Positions 44,119-56,822 are shown, numbered from the stretch's first letter. The stretch is 64,000 bases of DNA from Circinella umbellata (GCA_025093555.1 JAIWNF010000011.1:372001-436000); one strand, 5' to 3'. Made by a program: numbers and translations. The notes: generated by a model not told the origin, from the sequence alone.

Positions 44119-47100
44119 TTAATCCAGCATTTTGAGCTGTTCACGTTCACCAAAGGTACCACCACTTGCTTTCTTCAAATTATGAGCAGTATCTGACCAT
44201 ATTTTAATTGCATCTAACATTTCCTTGATTTTAGGTTCATTGCCTCCAAAAACATCTATTTTTTTTTTTTTGCAAAAAGAATAAAACGTTAATGAAACTA
44301 GTTCATACTCAAAGTGTAATATTAACTTACCCTTAATGGTATATCGGCCATCGACTTCAACACCTTCGCGACCCATGAATTTGAATGCTGCAACAATATT
44401 ATCCAAAATTTGCATGTTGGCTGAAGCATGATTAGTAGATGGGGGACGCCGAACATCTTTGTTACTTAAATTTTCAAGTAATTCGATAAGTAATTCACCC
44501 GATTGAAAGTCGTTCAAACTTGATATTTTGTGACCTACACTTCCTTGAACCCAATCGACATAATCTGATGTACTCCATACTGATTGTATGGATGTACTGA
44601 TATGACTTTCTTCGGTGAGTCGTTTTAATCCACCAGGTCGATTGTTTGACATAACATTATTATGCTGTGGGTCAATTAAATCTTCATCATTGTCATCAGG
44701 TATATATCGTACTGTAGGAGAGGGTTTACTTGGTGGACTTAACAATGTCGAGGTGATAGGACTGCGTGTACTGTCAAACCCTGAGTCTTGAAGTTCTTGT
44801 TCTCTTTCAACTACTGGAAGAGATGGTGTCGTGTTGTCATCAAAATCTGTTATTCCGGATTCACGATTTTGTGGGCTAAATTCACTTCCATTATCCGGTC
44901 GAGACCTGGGTGGACGTTCTGATTCCTGATCAAAAGATATTCGACTAATGGGTTGTGCATCTTGTGGACAATATGTCAGTGAAAAGGGTCGACTATCTAT
45001 TGATTCGAGACTCGGTGATTGTGGTCGATTCTCTTTTTTGTATAGTATCATGGATGGAGGTCGTGGTTTCATTCGTCGAGCTATGTCAAGTGAGACGGTA
45101 GGTATTGTGCTTGATGAAAGAACAGGTGCTCCATAATCGCGCGCGATTGTAGCCTTCATTAACGCTTTCATCCATCTTTTCAGAACAGCTTCTGAATCAG
45201 TATAAAAATAAAATGTACGTTCTCGTTCATGTTGTGCCTTAAAACAATATTTGCCAGCGTAGATTGATTCATCACTTATAATTCTATAGCCACGTAAATT
45301 GATAATACCCTTCATGCGAACATCCTAAGGATTTCAAAGTTAAAGAATGAAAACAAAAAATTGGTTAGTCATGAATAGTTTAATCCACTATGTAGAATTC
45401 AAAATCTAATTAGGATAAAGTTTGTAGTAAAATAACATACTTTGGGGGATTTAAAATAAAAAAGATTAGCTCCTTTCAGAACGAACCAGCGCCTATTCCA
45501 GGTTTTATACTTGTCTCCTTGTTTATTAAGCCATCCTTCCATGTCGGGTGCTACATCAGGTAAAGCAGTTCGGTGTATAAGACTGTCCATAGATGCACGT
45601 GATGCAACTGGTAGGACCGTCTGAGGTTTTGATGCGGGGGAAAAAGAGCTACGCGTTTGATCATATCGTCTTTTCAAACCAAAATCGATATAGAATGTTT
45701 ATTTATGTATTAGTGAGTTTTTCATTGTGTATGTATATGTGCAAATGTATTATGTAATGCATAGGATTATGTATATAATCAACTTACGGTTTTGCACTCG
45801 AGAATTGTCGAGATACTCCGTGCTCAGGAACGGTGAACTAAATGATTCATTTTTGCATGAGTACAAAAAAAAATCCTTAATGTTTATTACCCCTCCCACT
45901 TTTTTCATAAATTCTATCCTCAGGAACATTACCGTATTTCGCTTCATCCCAGATTCTGAATGATGAATATTTTGTTGCTGTTGTTGCATCATAACTGGTG
46001 TAGTAGTAGGAACATTTTTACGTCCTATACTCATGCGGTTCGGGGTTTCTTGTCTTGAACGAACAGAGCTTATCGTATCCATTGAATACAATCGACCTGT
46101 TCGTGGTTCTTCAGATGTTGTTGTTACAGAATCAAAATCACCATTTGGAGACATTGGTCGCGAGCTATAATTTGATCCAAAATCATCATTGAAATCCTAT
46201 TTATTAAAAGTAATTTCTTTTAGTATTGTTATTTTGGTGCAATAATGTTCAACCAACAAATAGATAGTCAAGTTTGTTTATCATACCTCTGAACTTGCAA
46301 TAGATTGTTTAGAAGTATATCGATGAGTATTTCCATCACGTAAAGCATTGATTGCATTATGAATTTTAAAACGTTTTCCAAATGTATTCACGTCAAGTTC
46401 TTTGAGGGAGTCGATTGTGAGTTCCAGTAAGATATCGCCAGTGATTTCTTGGACTAATAAGATACAAAATAATAAGTATATGTAAAAAAAATGAGGAGGT
46501 GACTGATTGACAGAAGAATATATGGCGAAAGAGAACGAGATATCAAAATAAAAAAAAAAAAGAGACAGAAAGAGGGGCGAGGGAGCTGTAAGCGTAAATG
46601 CAATCATGTATTGCATTTCTCCTTTGCTTTCTTCTTTTATTATTATTATGTATTGGTATATTTTATTTGAGAGTTTTTAACCATTCGATCTTTACTTACT
46701 TTTGAAATTTGCTGCAACACTTTCAAAACCCATTGCGACCAACCATGTAGCAACTTGATCCACGTCCCAGTCTTCGGGGGATGTGTTCTTGAGGATGGGT
46801 ATAGTGAGTGCAGAAGCTAGGGTTTTCTGTACATTTTTATTTGCTGTTGTCAAGGACCGTGCGGGCGTAGAGTGAGATTTAGTTGAGTTCAAGGAGGACG
46901 TTGAGCCAACACGAGGTAGCTGGTCCCGTGATTTTTTAGTGGATGCTGATGTGGATGGTGTGGGGAGTTGTGTAAAGTTACTTTTTGAAGTGGTTATTTG
47001 AATTTTAGATATGGTGTCTTCGAGTGAATCAATTTTTTGGTCGAGAGAAGGTGTAGCTGGAATGCCCTGAGGTTGATATGACGTGTAGTTCATAGGGAAT

Positions 47101-47362
47101 AAACCAATTTCACCTTGTACATTACGACCCTACAATTTTAGACGTAACCCTTTTTGTAATTAGTATATTTCTGATTTGTTTCCTTTTAGTCAGTTACCAA
47201 TTATTTTAATTAGAACATTATTCGATTTACCTGCCACCAGCCATCATTATATCCTTCGTCTTTTTCGAGTACAATGATCGGATCGCCTACATTAAATCCT
47301 ACTTCGTCTACATTGTCAGGTTCGAAACTATGAATTGCATAGACAGTTTCGAGGCTCGCCAT
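44119..47362 (-). CDS. Boi/Pob1-like polarity protein with SH3, SAM, PH and calponin-homology domains
   Basis: Scaffold of polarised growth and exocytosis, by analogy to yeast Boi1/2 and fission-yeast Pob1. Eight exons: 47231-47362, 46700-47129, 46287-46453, 45933-46196, 45788-45837, 45441-45669, 44331-45324, 44119-44255; 800 residues. The N-terminal SH3 domain (ETVYAIHSFEPDNVDEVGFN, NDGWWQGRNVQGEIGLFP) spans about 3-60. The SAM domain spans about 160-225 (DWDVDQVATWLVAMGFESVA). The PH domain runs about 385-490 (MEGWLNKQGDKYKTWNRRWF). A Ser/Pro linker leads to a calponin-homology-type domain at about 665-785 (SDYVDWVQGSVGHKISSLND, LLIELLENLS). Exon 45788-45837 is only 50 nt. The extra CH-like domain is the unusual part. 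Confidence 0.88.
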
Positions 47363-47820
47363 GAAACAACTCGCATAAAATAGAAGAATGAAAAAAAAAG
47401 AAAGACTTGAGTTTAAGATAAAAAAAAAAAGGGAGAAGAAAAAGAATGGAATGAAAAGTTAAAAGAGAAAAAAAATATATGGAACAAAAAGAGAGAGGAG
47501 TAACAAAAATTCGACTTGATAATTTGTGAAGGACCCAAGATTACTTTTAAAGAAAAGGGGCAAACAAACAAAAGATGTGAGGATGAAGAGAAAGGTCAAG
47601 CTGGCTTTTTTGGTTTGATTACATACAAAGTTTATTCTTATAATTATAATCATTAATATCATAGTCACATACATACTTCCAACTTCTCGGATTATTTAAC
47701 TGCCATTCACTTCGTTGTTAACATTTTTTTATTAGTAACACTTTATTAATTTTATTCATCAGTTTTAAATATTTGAGGTAGTACGATCCAATTTCAGGTC
47801 GGGAAGAGAGGAAAATTGAC

Positions 47821-47877
47821 GCGGGCTCCTAAAGAATTGATGAACTCAATATAATATTATATTGAGGCCAGACCCGC
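47821..47877. repeat. Palindrome nested in an imperfect inverted repeat
   Basis: CTCAATATAATATTATATTGAG (22 bp, perfect dyad) lies at 47845-47866. GCGGG at 47821-47825 and CCCGC at 47873-47877 flank it, forming a larger interrupted stem. It could be a transposon footprint, a protein-binding dyad or a hairpin. Confidence 0.6.
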
Positions 47878-50068
47878 ATTACCATGGTTAAATCAAACAT
47901 ATTATAGTAAAACATAAAGCACATTTGCGCTCCTACAAGTGGAAACTAACATTTAAGCTCTCCCCTTTTAATTTTTTCACCAGTCTTTTGTTCAGGATAT
48001 ATTTTTCTTAATAGTAGTAATATATGAAAACTAATCAGAAAGGAGACTATTACAATAGTAATTAAAAGAGGAAATAAATGAAGTATGTACGTATGTGAAG
48101 TATATTACAATCAAGTATACCATATGAAAAGTAATAATAATAAATTACAACAGCCGCATTGTCACTGTCCTTGACTCTTTTTATCATAAAATTTTATGTC
48201 GCACCACTATGTGTTAACAATATATATTACCTCTCTCTTTTTTTCGTCAATTAGTTGATCTCAAATATATCAAATTAGATATACTGTTTAGCTATGTATG
48301 ATAAACTTGTTAATCAATATTCTACTACTCTATCTCCTAATCCCAACTAAAGCATAACATGAAAAAAAAGGTTAAATTAAGAAAGTAATTCTTCTTCCCA
48401 TTCTTTTAGAGTTGCACCCTGCAGTCTTTTTTTTTTTAATAAAAAAACTTGCTTGCTACGTTATTTTAGTTGTTTAAGGTGGGTCTCCGGATGCTAATTG
48501 CGGTATAAATTCTAGTATTTTGGGTCAAATATATTATTCCTTTCTCTAAAACAAATTTTATTCACTCAAGCTATATTGATATTGTTACTAGTTTGTTCAT
48601 TTGTATGTGTAGTATACAGAATTCTCCATGGAAAATTTTTTAATTCGTACAACGAATTATTGTATTTATATTATCTTTCTCACGCGGCAAAGAAAAAGTT
48701 ATAAAGCTATAATATATTAAAAGAAAAATAAACAGAATATGAAACTGTCAATAGATTTTGTATCTGAATTTCATGTGGTATATATATGGCTAACCTACAC
48801 TGCAAATGCGACATGAGAAGTCTATGTCAAAAAAAATCAAGTTAAGCGATACGGTAACATATTGTAATGAGAGCTGGGGGGTTTTTTTTCGTTTAGTATT
48901 GAGATATATGCTGATATTAAAAGTTTCTCTTAAGCTTGATTGATTAAATGTTAACACAATCTCAGTTTATGTATAGTAATTAATATTTGTACATCTAGGA
49001 CTGTGGATATATCTATATTTAAAAAATCGTTATTAATATAAATTATTTCATTTTGACATATGATATCTTGTTTGTAAGTCTGATAAAAATAATGAATAAT
49101 TCTGTTTGTTATTGATAAGTACAATATAAAACCCCGTCGGGTGAATAGGTAAGTGAATAATGATACGAGAAGGAGTTCTTAAAGCTGAGTAAGGTTGATA
49201 GAGGATTTTGTTTAATGAGATAAACCTGTGTAGTACTTTTTATATACCGGTATTACAATCAATATGTTAATAGAATAATTTAATTACCACTGTGAGACCG
49301 AAAATATTAAAAGTTGGTCTATATTAAAACACCTTAAGCTTTCTTGGGGGAGGGGGTTACTACAGCCTAAAGTTATAATAAAAACATAAGACTAATCTGC
49401 TCTAAGAGAAAGACTTTAACTTAATAGCAAGTTATTTAAAAACTTACAAAAGAGGGGGTATATACATTTTAAGGTGAATATCAGAGCATTCAAATTTTCC
49501 AAAGACAACTGATAATAGCACAAGATATTGCTCGCATGACAGGTTGAAGGAAAGGACATTCAACATGTTAATATATTATGTCGGTAGAAATATGCCCGCA
49601 CATGTAGAAAATAAATTCATAAAAGGCAAGTGCCACACGAGGGTCCAAAGCTTCATGAACAGAAAACTTATTTATTTATTTCTATTTTTCATCACAATAT
49701 ACATTTCATCAAGCATCAAATTGTGTTGTCATGGTTGCTTAATTCCATTACCCCCCAACCATTAATAGACTAATTTATCAAAGCACATTTTGATTGCATA
49801 ACAATAATAGTATTATAAATGAAACATAATTTAAGAGGGACCGTGCGATTGAAAAGTTGTACTGCTTCTCAGGAGACCTAAAAAAAGTATAAGGGCTTCC
49901 CTAGTTCCCATAACTTTTATTGGAGGTGCAACTGTTTCGGCATAGAACCTCATTCAGGTGATCGGGAAATGACGAATCGTTGGGACGCCCTTGTTACTAT
50001 ATCTTTCACTCTCCATCTCTTTGAGTCATTGCTCTTAATATTATGTTAAGGGTTGGACGAGTGGCCAC

Positions 50069-50332
50069 ATGGTGTCTATCCAGGGTCCAATAGTCCATCG
50101 ACGATCTTATAATCAAGCACGAGGGCCTTTTCATTGGCTCAAATTATTCTTGCAAGAAGAACTTGAAAAAGATGTCTGGTGGATTGAAGATTATGCCTAT
50201 AACTTACACGGGTGCTTTTCAATTATTCGGAGTTGGATCAAACCGACCGTTGTTCACAAAGCAAGTGCTCCTTTTTTTTTCTTCTTTTCCTTTCTATTTT
50301 CTTTACCCTTTTTAAAGGAGTTTCTTTCTTGA
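50069..50332 (+). pseudogene. Unplaced coding-like open frame upstream of the phosphate transporter
   Basis: The first about 66 codons are protein-like and less AT-rich than the flanks (GPIVHRRSYNQARGPFHWLK, EKDVWWIEDYAYNLHGCFSI). The tail is a poly-Phe artefact of T-runs. No family is recognised. It may be a decayed gene, a transposon fragment, or an exon of an unrecognised transcript in the promoter of the next gene. Confidence 0.3.
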
Positions 50333-50364
50333 AAAAAAGACATCTATAAAAAAACATATGCGAT

Positions 50365-53066
50365 ATGAAGTTTTCGCATCAACTTCAATTCAACGCTGTC
50401 CCTGATTGGGCAGATTATTATCTTCCGTAAATATCAATTAATGGAATAAAAGGGAGAGTGAGGAGGTGAGAGAAAAAAAATCAAGTGATTATCTGATTTA
50501 TTCATTATTTTACCTGTTCTCTTGTATATACATAAACAACAAAAGCTATTCAAACCTCAAGAAACTTGTCTATTCTACCGAACGCGACCGGGTTACAGCA
50601 TATGGTGCGCACAGACCTTCCCTTGACTATGAACGTGGACCAAGTGAACGTACTGCACTTATTTCTGACAGCGATTCTGTTGAAAGGGAAAATAGTCGAT
50701 TCATTGAAGCACTCGATCAATCTCTTGACAAGATTGTTAAGTTTTATATGAAAAAGGAGCAAGAATTATATAAAGCATCTGATGATTTGCTGAACGATCT
50801 CGACAAATACCAGTATGAAGGTGTTAATGGCAACGACGAACATGACGACGAACATTTACATGCATCGCCCAACTTTCCACGTCGTGAATCAAGAACCTTC
50901 GACGATGATTTGCCACCCAACATTATATCACAAAACGTTACCGAAACCGATCCACAAATCTTGTCAGCATCACACGATACAACTGAACTTCGAAAACGAA
51001 CTATTGATCTGTTTGTTTTATTATCAGAGCTGAAGTCATTTATTGCACTAAATCAAACAGCCTTTTCCAAGATTCTCAAGAAATACGACAAAATAACACA
51101 CAGTAATCTTAAGCGATATTATATACTCAATCACGTCAGTCCTGCGTATCCTTTTAAGAGTGCCACAAAGCAGAACTTGAACGAGCGGATTCAACGGACC
51201 GAGCGTGTGTATGCAACTCTCGTGACTGATGGCGATCTGGACTTGGCTATCACAGATCTAAAAACCCACCTACGTGAACGAATTGTATGGGAACGGAATA
51301 TGGTATGGCGCGATATGGTCGGCCAAGAGCGCAAGGTGCAGACGGTCGGTGTTAGCGAAGCTAAACCCATATCCCTGCGTACGCCATGTGGCACGTTTCA
51401 TGTTGATCGGGATCAAATCTATCAAGGATTGTTCCTTGCTATAAGTTTAGCTGTGTTTGGCTTATTACTCAAAGTCAATATTTTCGATCAACCAGAACAA
51501 AATCTATGTTTTGCTATTTTGGTATTTGCAAGTATGCTTTGGGCAGGAGAGGTAATATAAAAAAATCTAGTAATGCTTTTCTCTTTCGAATGTACTATGA
51601 AAAAAAAAAGGTGGTGTGTAGTATTAAAGGGCAACGTTAAGAATAATTCATCTAACTGTAGAGTATTTTTCCAAAAATAATATTAGGTGATGCCCCTTTT
51701 TGTCACTGGATTGGTGGTCCCTTTTTTAATTGTTGTGCTGCGGGTGATGCGATCCGAAGACGGTACCGAACGACTTTCAGCTCCGGATGCTACAAAACGA
51801 GTATTTGCCAGTATGTTCTCCCCAGTCATCATGCTTTTACTAGGCGGCTTTACGATTGCTGGTGCATTGAGCAAATTTGGTATTGCTAAATCTATGGCGA
51901 CCTTCGTACTTTCGAAAGCCGGGACACGACCTAATCGAGTATTACTTGTAAACATGTTTGTTGCTACCATTGCCAGTATGTGGATCAGTAATGTGGCAGC
52001 ACCTGTTCTCTGCTTCTCGCTCATTCAACCTATCTTGCGAACACTGCCTGTTGATTCCTCATTTGCCCCTTGTCTTATCATGGGTATCGCTCTTGCCTCT
52101 AATTTAGGTGGCATGGCATCACCTATCTCATCGCCTCAAAATGTTATTGCTATTCAAAACATGAATCCAGCACCATCTTGGGGTGAATGGTTCTTTGCAG
52201 CGATTCCATTGTGTATTGTTGGCAACATTATCATTTGGCTATGGTTATTATGGAACTATCATCCTGAGAAGCATACACCTCAAATACACGCGATTCGTGC
52301 TTCTAGCGACCCATTGACATTCACACAAGTTTATGTCGTTCTCGTTACTATAGTAACAATTGTGCTTTGGTGCCTTGCGCATACTTACGAAGGTATTTTT
52401 GGTGACATGGGCATTATTGCTATCATACCACTGGTTGCCTTTTTCGGACCTGGTTTATTGACCAAGGACGACTTCAACAACTTTTTATGGAATGTAATTA
52501 TGTTGGCTATGGGTGGTATTGCACTTGGTAAAGCAGTGGAGAGCTCCGGTCTGTTGCATACTATTGCGACACAGATCGAAGGAACTGTTACAGGAATGAG
52601 TGCATTCCAAATATTATTTGTGTTTAGTTCATTAGTACTCGTGATAGCAACATTTATCAGTCATACTGTCGCAGCCCTGATTGTGTTACCTATTGTTGCG
52701 CAAGTGGGCGCTCAACTGGAAGATCCTCGACCAAGTCTCCTTGTTATGGTAAGGATAACTAACAAACTTAAACAGAAGTTGGCAGATAAAGGAGTCGTGT
52801 ACACGTGTTTTATTCTCACCTCTCCTTTATACTGATCTTTCACTCTCATATGTTGTATATAGGGAACTGCCTTTATGTGTTCAGCAGCTATGGGTCTACC
52901 TGTGTCTGGTTTCCCTAATATGAATGCTATATCTCAAGAAAATGATTTAGGCCAACCATATATAACTACTAAGGACTTCTTGATCAATGGTGTGCCATCC
53001 AGTATATTCACTATGTTATGTGTCACCACTATCGGCTATGGTCTCATGTCTTTGATGGGCTTTTAA
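50365..53066 (+). CDS. SPX-domain low-affinity phosphate transporter (Pho87/90/91 family)
   Basis: Phosphate transporter of the DASS/SLC13 fold with an N-terminal regulatory SPX domain that senses inositol pyrophosphates. Exons 50365-50426, 50546-51551, 51687-52748 and 52863-53066 give 777 residues. The SPX domain starts MKFSHQLQFNAVPDWADYYL and YSNLKKLVY, then SRFIEALDQSLDKIVKFYMK, and ends KILKKYDKITHSNLKRYYIL; the basic phosphate-binding residues are present. About 12 hydrophobic segments follow, with MLLLGGFTIAGALSKFGIAK, ALASNLGGMASPISSPQNVI and a C-terminal CSAAMGLPVSGFPNMNAI typical of the transporter domain. In yeast, Pho87 and Pho90 are plasma-membrane and Pho91 vacuolar; which applies here cannot be told. 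The gene converges on calmodulin with 111 bp between stops. Confidence 0.93.
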
Positions 53067-53177
53067 AAAGCATCCAATTTTTTTTATTAATAATAATAAT
53101 ATTACCATTATATATATACGCATATAGTAAATAGAATTTCAATATACATTTTCCTTCCAACATCTTCTTTCTTTTTT

Positions 53178-54124
53178 TTACTTCGACATCTAAACCATAT
53201 ATATCATATATTACAATCATAAGCTTTTCTCGGTATTTCATTCTCGAAACAGAAAATACGGAAAAGAAAAGTTGATACTGACCAGCATCTTACTAAACTC
53301 TTGGTAATTAATCATACCATCCCCATCAATATCAGCATCTCTAATCATTTCATCAAGCTCTTGTGAAGTCAATCGCTCACCAAAAGATGTCATCACTTGT
53401 CTAAGTTCGGGCAACGTGATATATCCATTTCCATCCTGGAACAATAACAATTCATATATACTCATTTGGTTAAAATAATAATCAACGATAATTATTCATG
53501 AAAATGAATTTCTCCCGAGTGTACAAAAAAAAAAAAGGTCTTACACGATCGAAAACTGCAAAGGCCTCGCGGATCTCTGCCTGTGTATCTACCTCCTTTT
53601 GCTTCCTAAATGCCCCCCGGAAAGATAGACACAGCAGATTTAAGCGTGAGGTTTTCGTTTATTTGAAAAGGATAACAATTAACATAGAAAGGAGGTTGAT
53701 TTTTCTCCCCTTTACCTGACCAACATGCTCAAAAATTCGTCAAAATCGATGGTTCCATTACCGTCGCTATCGACATCATTAATCATTTCCTGGAGTTCGT
53801 TTTCAGTAGGATGTAAATTGAGAGACTGCATTACTGCACCAAGCTCTTTTGTATCGATAGTTCCATTACCATCCTAAAATAATACATATCTTTTTATAAG
53901 AATGAACCAGGGTGATGTAGGATAACATTTTGAGAAAGAAGTACCTTATCAAACAAAGCAAAAGATTCACGATACTCCGCAATTTGCTCACTTGACAGTG
54001 GTTGAGGAGACTATCATCATTATATTATTATAAATTATTGTTATTATGAGAAATTCAACAGTAAGAACAGAAATATATATATATATATAAATATATAATA
54101 GCTTTGAACAAAAAGATATACCAT
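53178..54124 (-). CDS. Divergent calmodulin
   Basis: Four-EF-hand calcium sensor, 150 residues. Exons: 54122-54124 (ATG only), 53945-54010, 53716-53873, 53544-53604, 53283-53435 and 53178-53189 (12 nt). The protein begins [20 protein letters not shown]. All four loops keep canonical ligands: [36 protein letters not shown] and [12 protein letters not shown]. The terminal microexon restores the usual ...KMLMSK ending; without it the frame would run into an unrelated Phe-rich tail. Sequence differs at many positions from typical fungal calmodulin (for example [40 protein letters not shown]), so it may be a paralogue rather than the essential copy; this is an inference. Confidence 0.93.
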
Positions 54125-54374
54125 ATTTGTGTATAAGCAACTGGGGAAAAATTTAAAAAATAAAAAAAAAAGAAGAAAACGAAAGAAGAGTTTTTTTTAG
54201 GTTGTAATCGGCTGATCATATATAAATATACAACAAATCATATAAAATAAGGGATTTTAATTGTGAATATGTACACCCCCTTTCTCCCAAAGAGAGGTTA
54301 TTTTTTTTGGATTATTTTTTTTTTGTTTAAGTGAGAATATTTTGTTAAGATTGTAAAGGAAAGCATAGTAATTG

Positions 54375-55595
54375 TCAATCATCATCAGAACCACACGTCG
54401 ATGAGGCCGATGAGGCCGATTGTTGTTGCATAGGATAGAGGCCAGCATAAGGATCCAGAAACGCGTTAGCAGGATGGACCAGGCATCCAGGACATACACA
54501 AGCAGGACCACAGTAGCAAGTCACCACACGCGTCGTAGTAGTCACTTGATCATCTTGTTGTTTTGGAAGTGGTGTGATTGTGATCACAACTGATTCACTT
54601 TGGCCGTTCGACGGCTGGCAAGCTGAAGATGATGCAAAACTACCGCAGCAACTGACAACGGCTGTAGGTGCCGGAGTCGGTGTCTGAGGCTGTTGATGTT
54701 GCTGATGAAGCTGTTGTTGTTGCTGGTGCTGCTGCATAGAGGGTAGTCCAGGAGGAGGTAGTTGTTGTGCTTGTTGATGATAGTTATGAGACACGGTAGT
54801 AGGAGCTTGCTGTGGTGGAGGTGTTGATAACAATGATGCAATACTGACTGCGTTTGTTTCAGTCATTTGCGCCACAGCAGCGTCCAAATCCATCATCGAA
54901 GCAGGAGCTGATGATACAGGCAGGGTATCGAGCTGAGGAGTTGGTGTTGGTGGTTTTTGAAATACATAACCAACATTGTTCGGTCGAACCCAGGCCCATG
55001 AGAAGGAATCATCGTTTTGAACAGAAGAAGCAATGGTAGTAGTGGTCGTGCTTGTGGTGGAATAATCAGGTGCGCGTGTGGTTTCCAGAAACCTATTGGG
55101 GTCCGCTGGACCGGGGTTTTGTCTCTGGCCAGTCATACCTGGCGAAAGACTGATCGTCACGGCAGGTGAATTATGGCTGTTGCTATGATTACTATTGGCG
55201 TCGGCTATAATTTTTTCGTAATTAAGGTTGTTGTGGTCAGTTTTTTTTATCTTCTGGATCAAAAATTCTCCTTCCTCCCCCCAAATTAATTCTATATAAT
55301 AAAAAAGACCCAAAATTGGATTATTTTCTCACCTCTTCGTTCGCTACATACGCATTTTACATGGACTTGTTTCGTTTTACGTAAATCTCTGCAATAAGCA
55401 CATTGAGTAACAGGACGTCCTTTTCTACGAATTTCAAAAAGAGGGCGCTCAACGTGATTACAGTGTGACGAGCGATGGCCCTGTTTGCGGAAGATCAGTT
55501 TGTGTATTGAGGTAACACAGGGAAAATAAAGGGGAGAAAATTTTTACCTTGATACAGCTATTACAGGCAAATTTGATTCCGTTGATTATTGGCAT
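54375..55595 (-). CDS. Copper-fist transcription factor (Ace1/Mac1/Cuf1 family)
   Basis: Copper-responsive nuclear regulator. Exons 55548-55595, 55333-55480 and 54375-55204 give 341 residues. The N-terminal copper fist is complete: MPIINGIKFACNSCIKGHRS, SHCNHVERPLFEIRRKGRPV, TQCAYCRDLRKTKQVHVKC. The zinc-cluster cysteines and the KGRPVTQC minor-groove motif are intact. The middle is Pro/Gln/Thr-rich (activation-domain-like). Near the C-terminus lies a second cysteine cluster CYCGPACVCPGCLVH, of the C-x-C-x3-C-x-C-x2-C-x2-H type found in Mac1/Cuf1-like factors that sense copper to control uptake genes. That favours a copper-uptake regulator over a detoxification factor, by family analogy. Confidence 0.93.
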
Positions 55596-56782
55596 GATAT
55601 ATGCTTGAGTACTAAAATAATGCGAAAAAATGTAATATGTGTGAATTCCGTTCCTAAAAAAAAGGAGACCTCTAGCAAGATCGCCTCATATTTGACACCT
55701 GATCCGTGTTTAAATAATTCTGTTTACCTTTGAAATATTGTGTTTTATAAAATAAGTTTGGAAGAGAAAGAGAAATTTGGTTCAAGAAAAGAAAAATATA
55801 CAATAAAGGATGTCTTTTTTAGGGTAGAAAATAATATATGAAAATAATAATAATAATAAAATGCTACTTAATAGAAAAAAAAAAGGAAGAACAAATGGGT
55901 TACAGATAAAAAGATGCTCTCAAAGCAAATAAAGATTGCTTCTTAACGAGCTTCCGGTCACTGCCAAAAAATGGATAACAGATTACAACTACTACTGCTA
56001 CGGCTATTATGATGATAATAATGAGTTGATTTCAGGACACGGAAACAAATCATAACAAATGTAGAAAGGGAAAATATATAAAAGAAGTTTAAGGAACAAA
56101 AAACAATAGCAATAGTAAGAGGGGTGAATATACAATAAATAATAAAATTATAATAAAAAGGACGTGGTGATGTTAAAGCCTCTCCAGGTATTCAATTCTT
56201 TTGTTATTTATGTGTGTGCTGGGGGAGAGGGAAAGAGGAAAGAAATGAGAAAAAGTAGAAGAAGAAAAAAATTGTAAATTTGATGGGACATCTCCTTTCA
56301 AAGAGGCCCTCCAATAGTTTACAGCCGGTTCTGGAAATTGTTCACCGATTAGCTCATATAGGGAGAGGACAGACAGTGAAGAAAACAGAGAGCTCGACCA
56401 AACCCGCTTTGGGGGGAGGAGAGACAAATGGTAAAATAGCGCACCCACCGTTCAATAGCGAATAAAGCTCAGGTAATCGCGGACACATCGAAGCTTTTCT
56501 GTGCTACAAGATTTGGCTGAAATAAGTGAAATTGCCAAGAACTTGAGGTCCCCCACACCAGCCACTCTAGTCCAAGTAAATAAATTCCGGATCGCTGTAT
56601 TTGCAGCAATACGTCACAACTTGACACCTTATCCTAATTTCCCTTAAATGGAGTATTTTATATTTTTTGTGTTGCGAGTGTGGTAGGAACCGTCCTGGCT
56701 CTCTGTGTTTCCTAAATTGAATAAACTCAATTTTTCCAATGATTCCGTTGCTATAATTTTTTTATATTGTACACATGATATT

Positions 56783-56820
<38 letters not shown>
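55596..56820. other. Divergent intergenic region, copper-fist factor / USP
   Basis: About 1.2 kb. AT-rich at the left; the part at about 56280-56720 is less AT-rich and contains short open frames without recognisable protein features. A TTA triplet tract precedes the USP start codon. No copper-response element was identified with confidence. Confidence 0.45.

Positions 56821-56822
<2 letters not shown>

Larger units (their letters stand above)
47363..50364. other. Long divergent intergenic region
   Basis: About 3 kb, the longest gene-free stretch. Seen: a 22-bp perfect palindrome at 47845-47866 inside a larger imperfect inverted repeat, a second copy of TTACCATGGTTAAAT at about 47880-47894, and a composition change to less AT-rich DNA at about 49850-50260 that includes an unplaced open frame. 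No RNA gene was recognised. Confidence 0.5.

Noticed and set aside
56173..56448. Minus-strand frame with a protein-like segment near 56300
   Set aside because: Surrounded by Ser/Phe low complexity from pyrimidine tracts; no linked exons and no recognisable motif.
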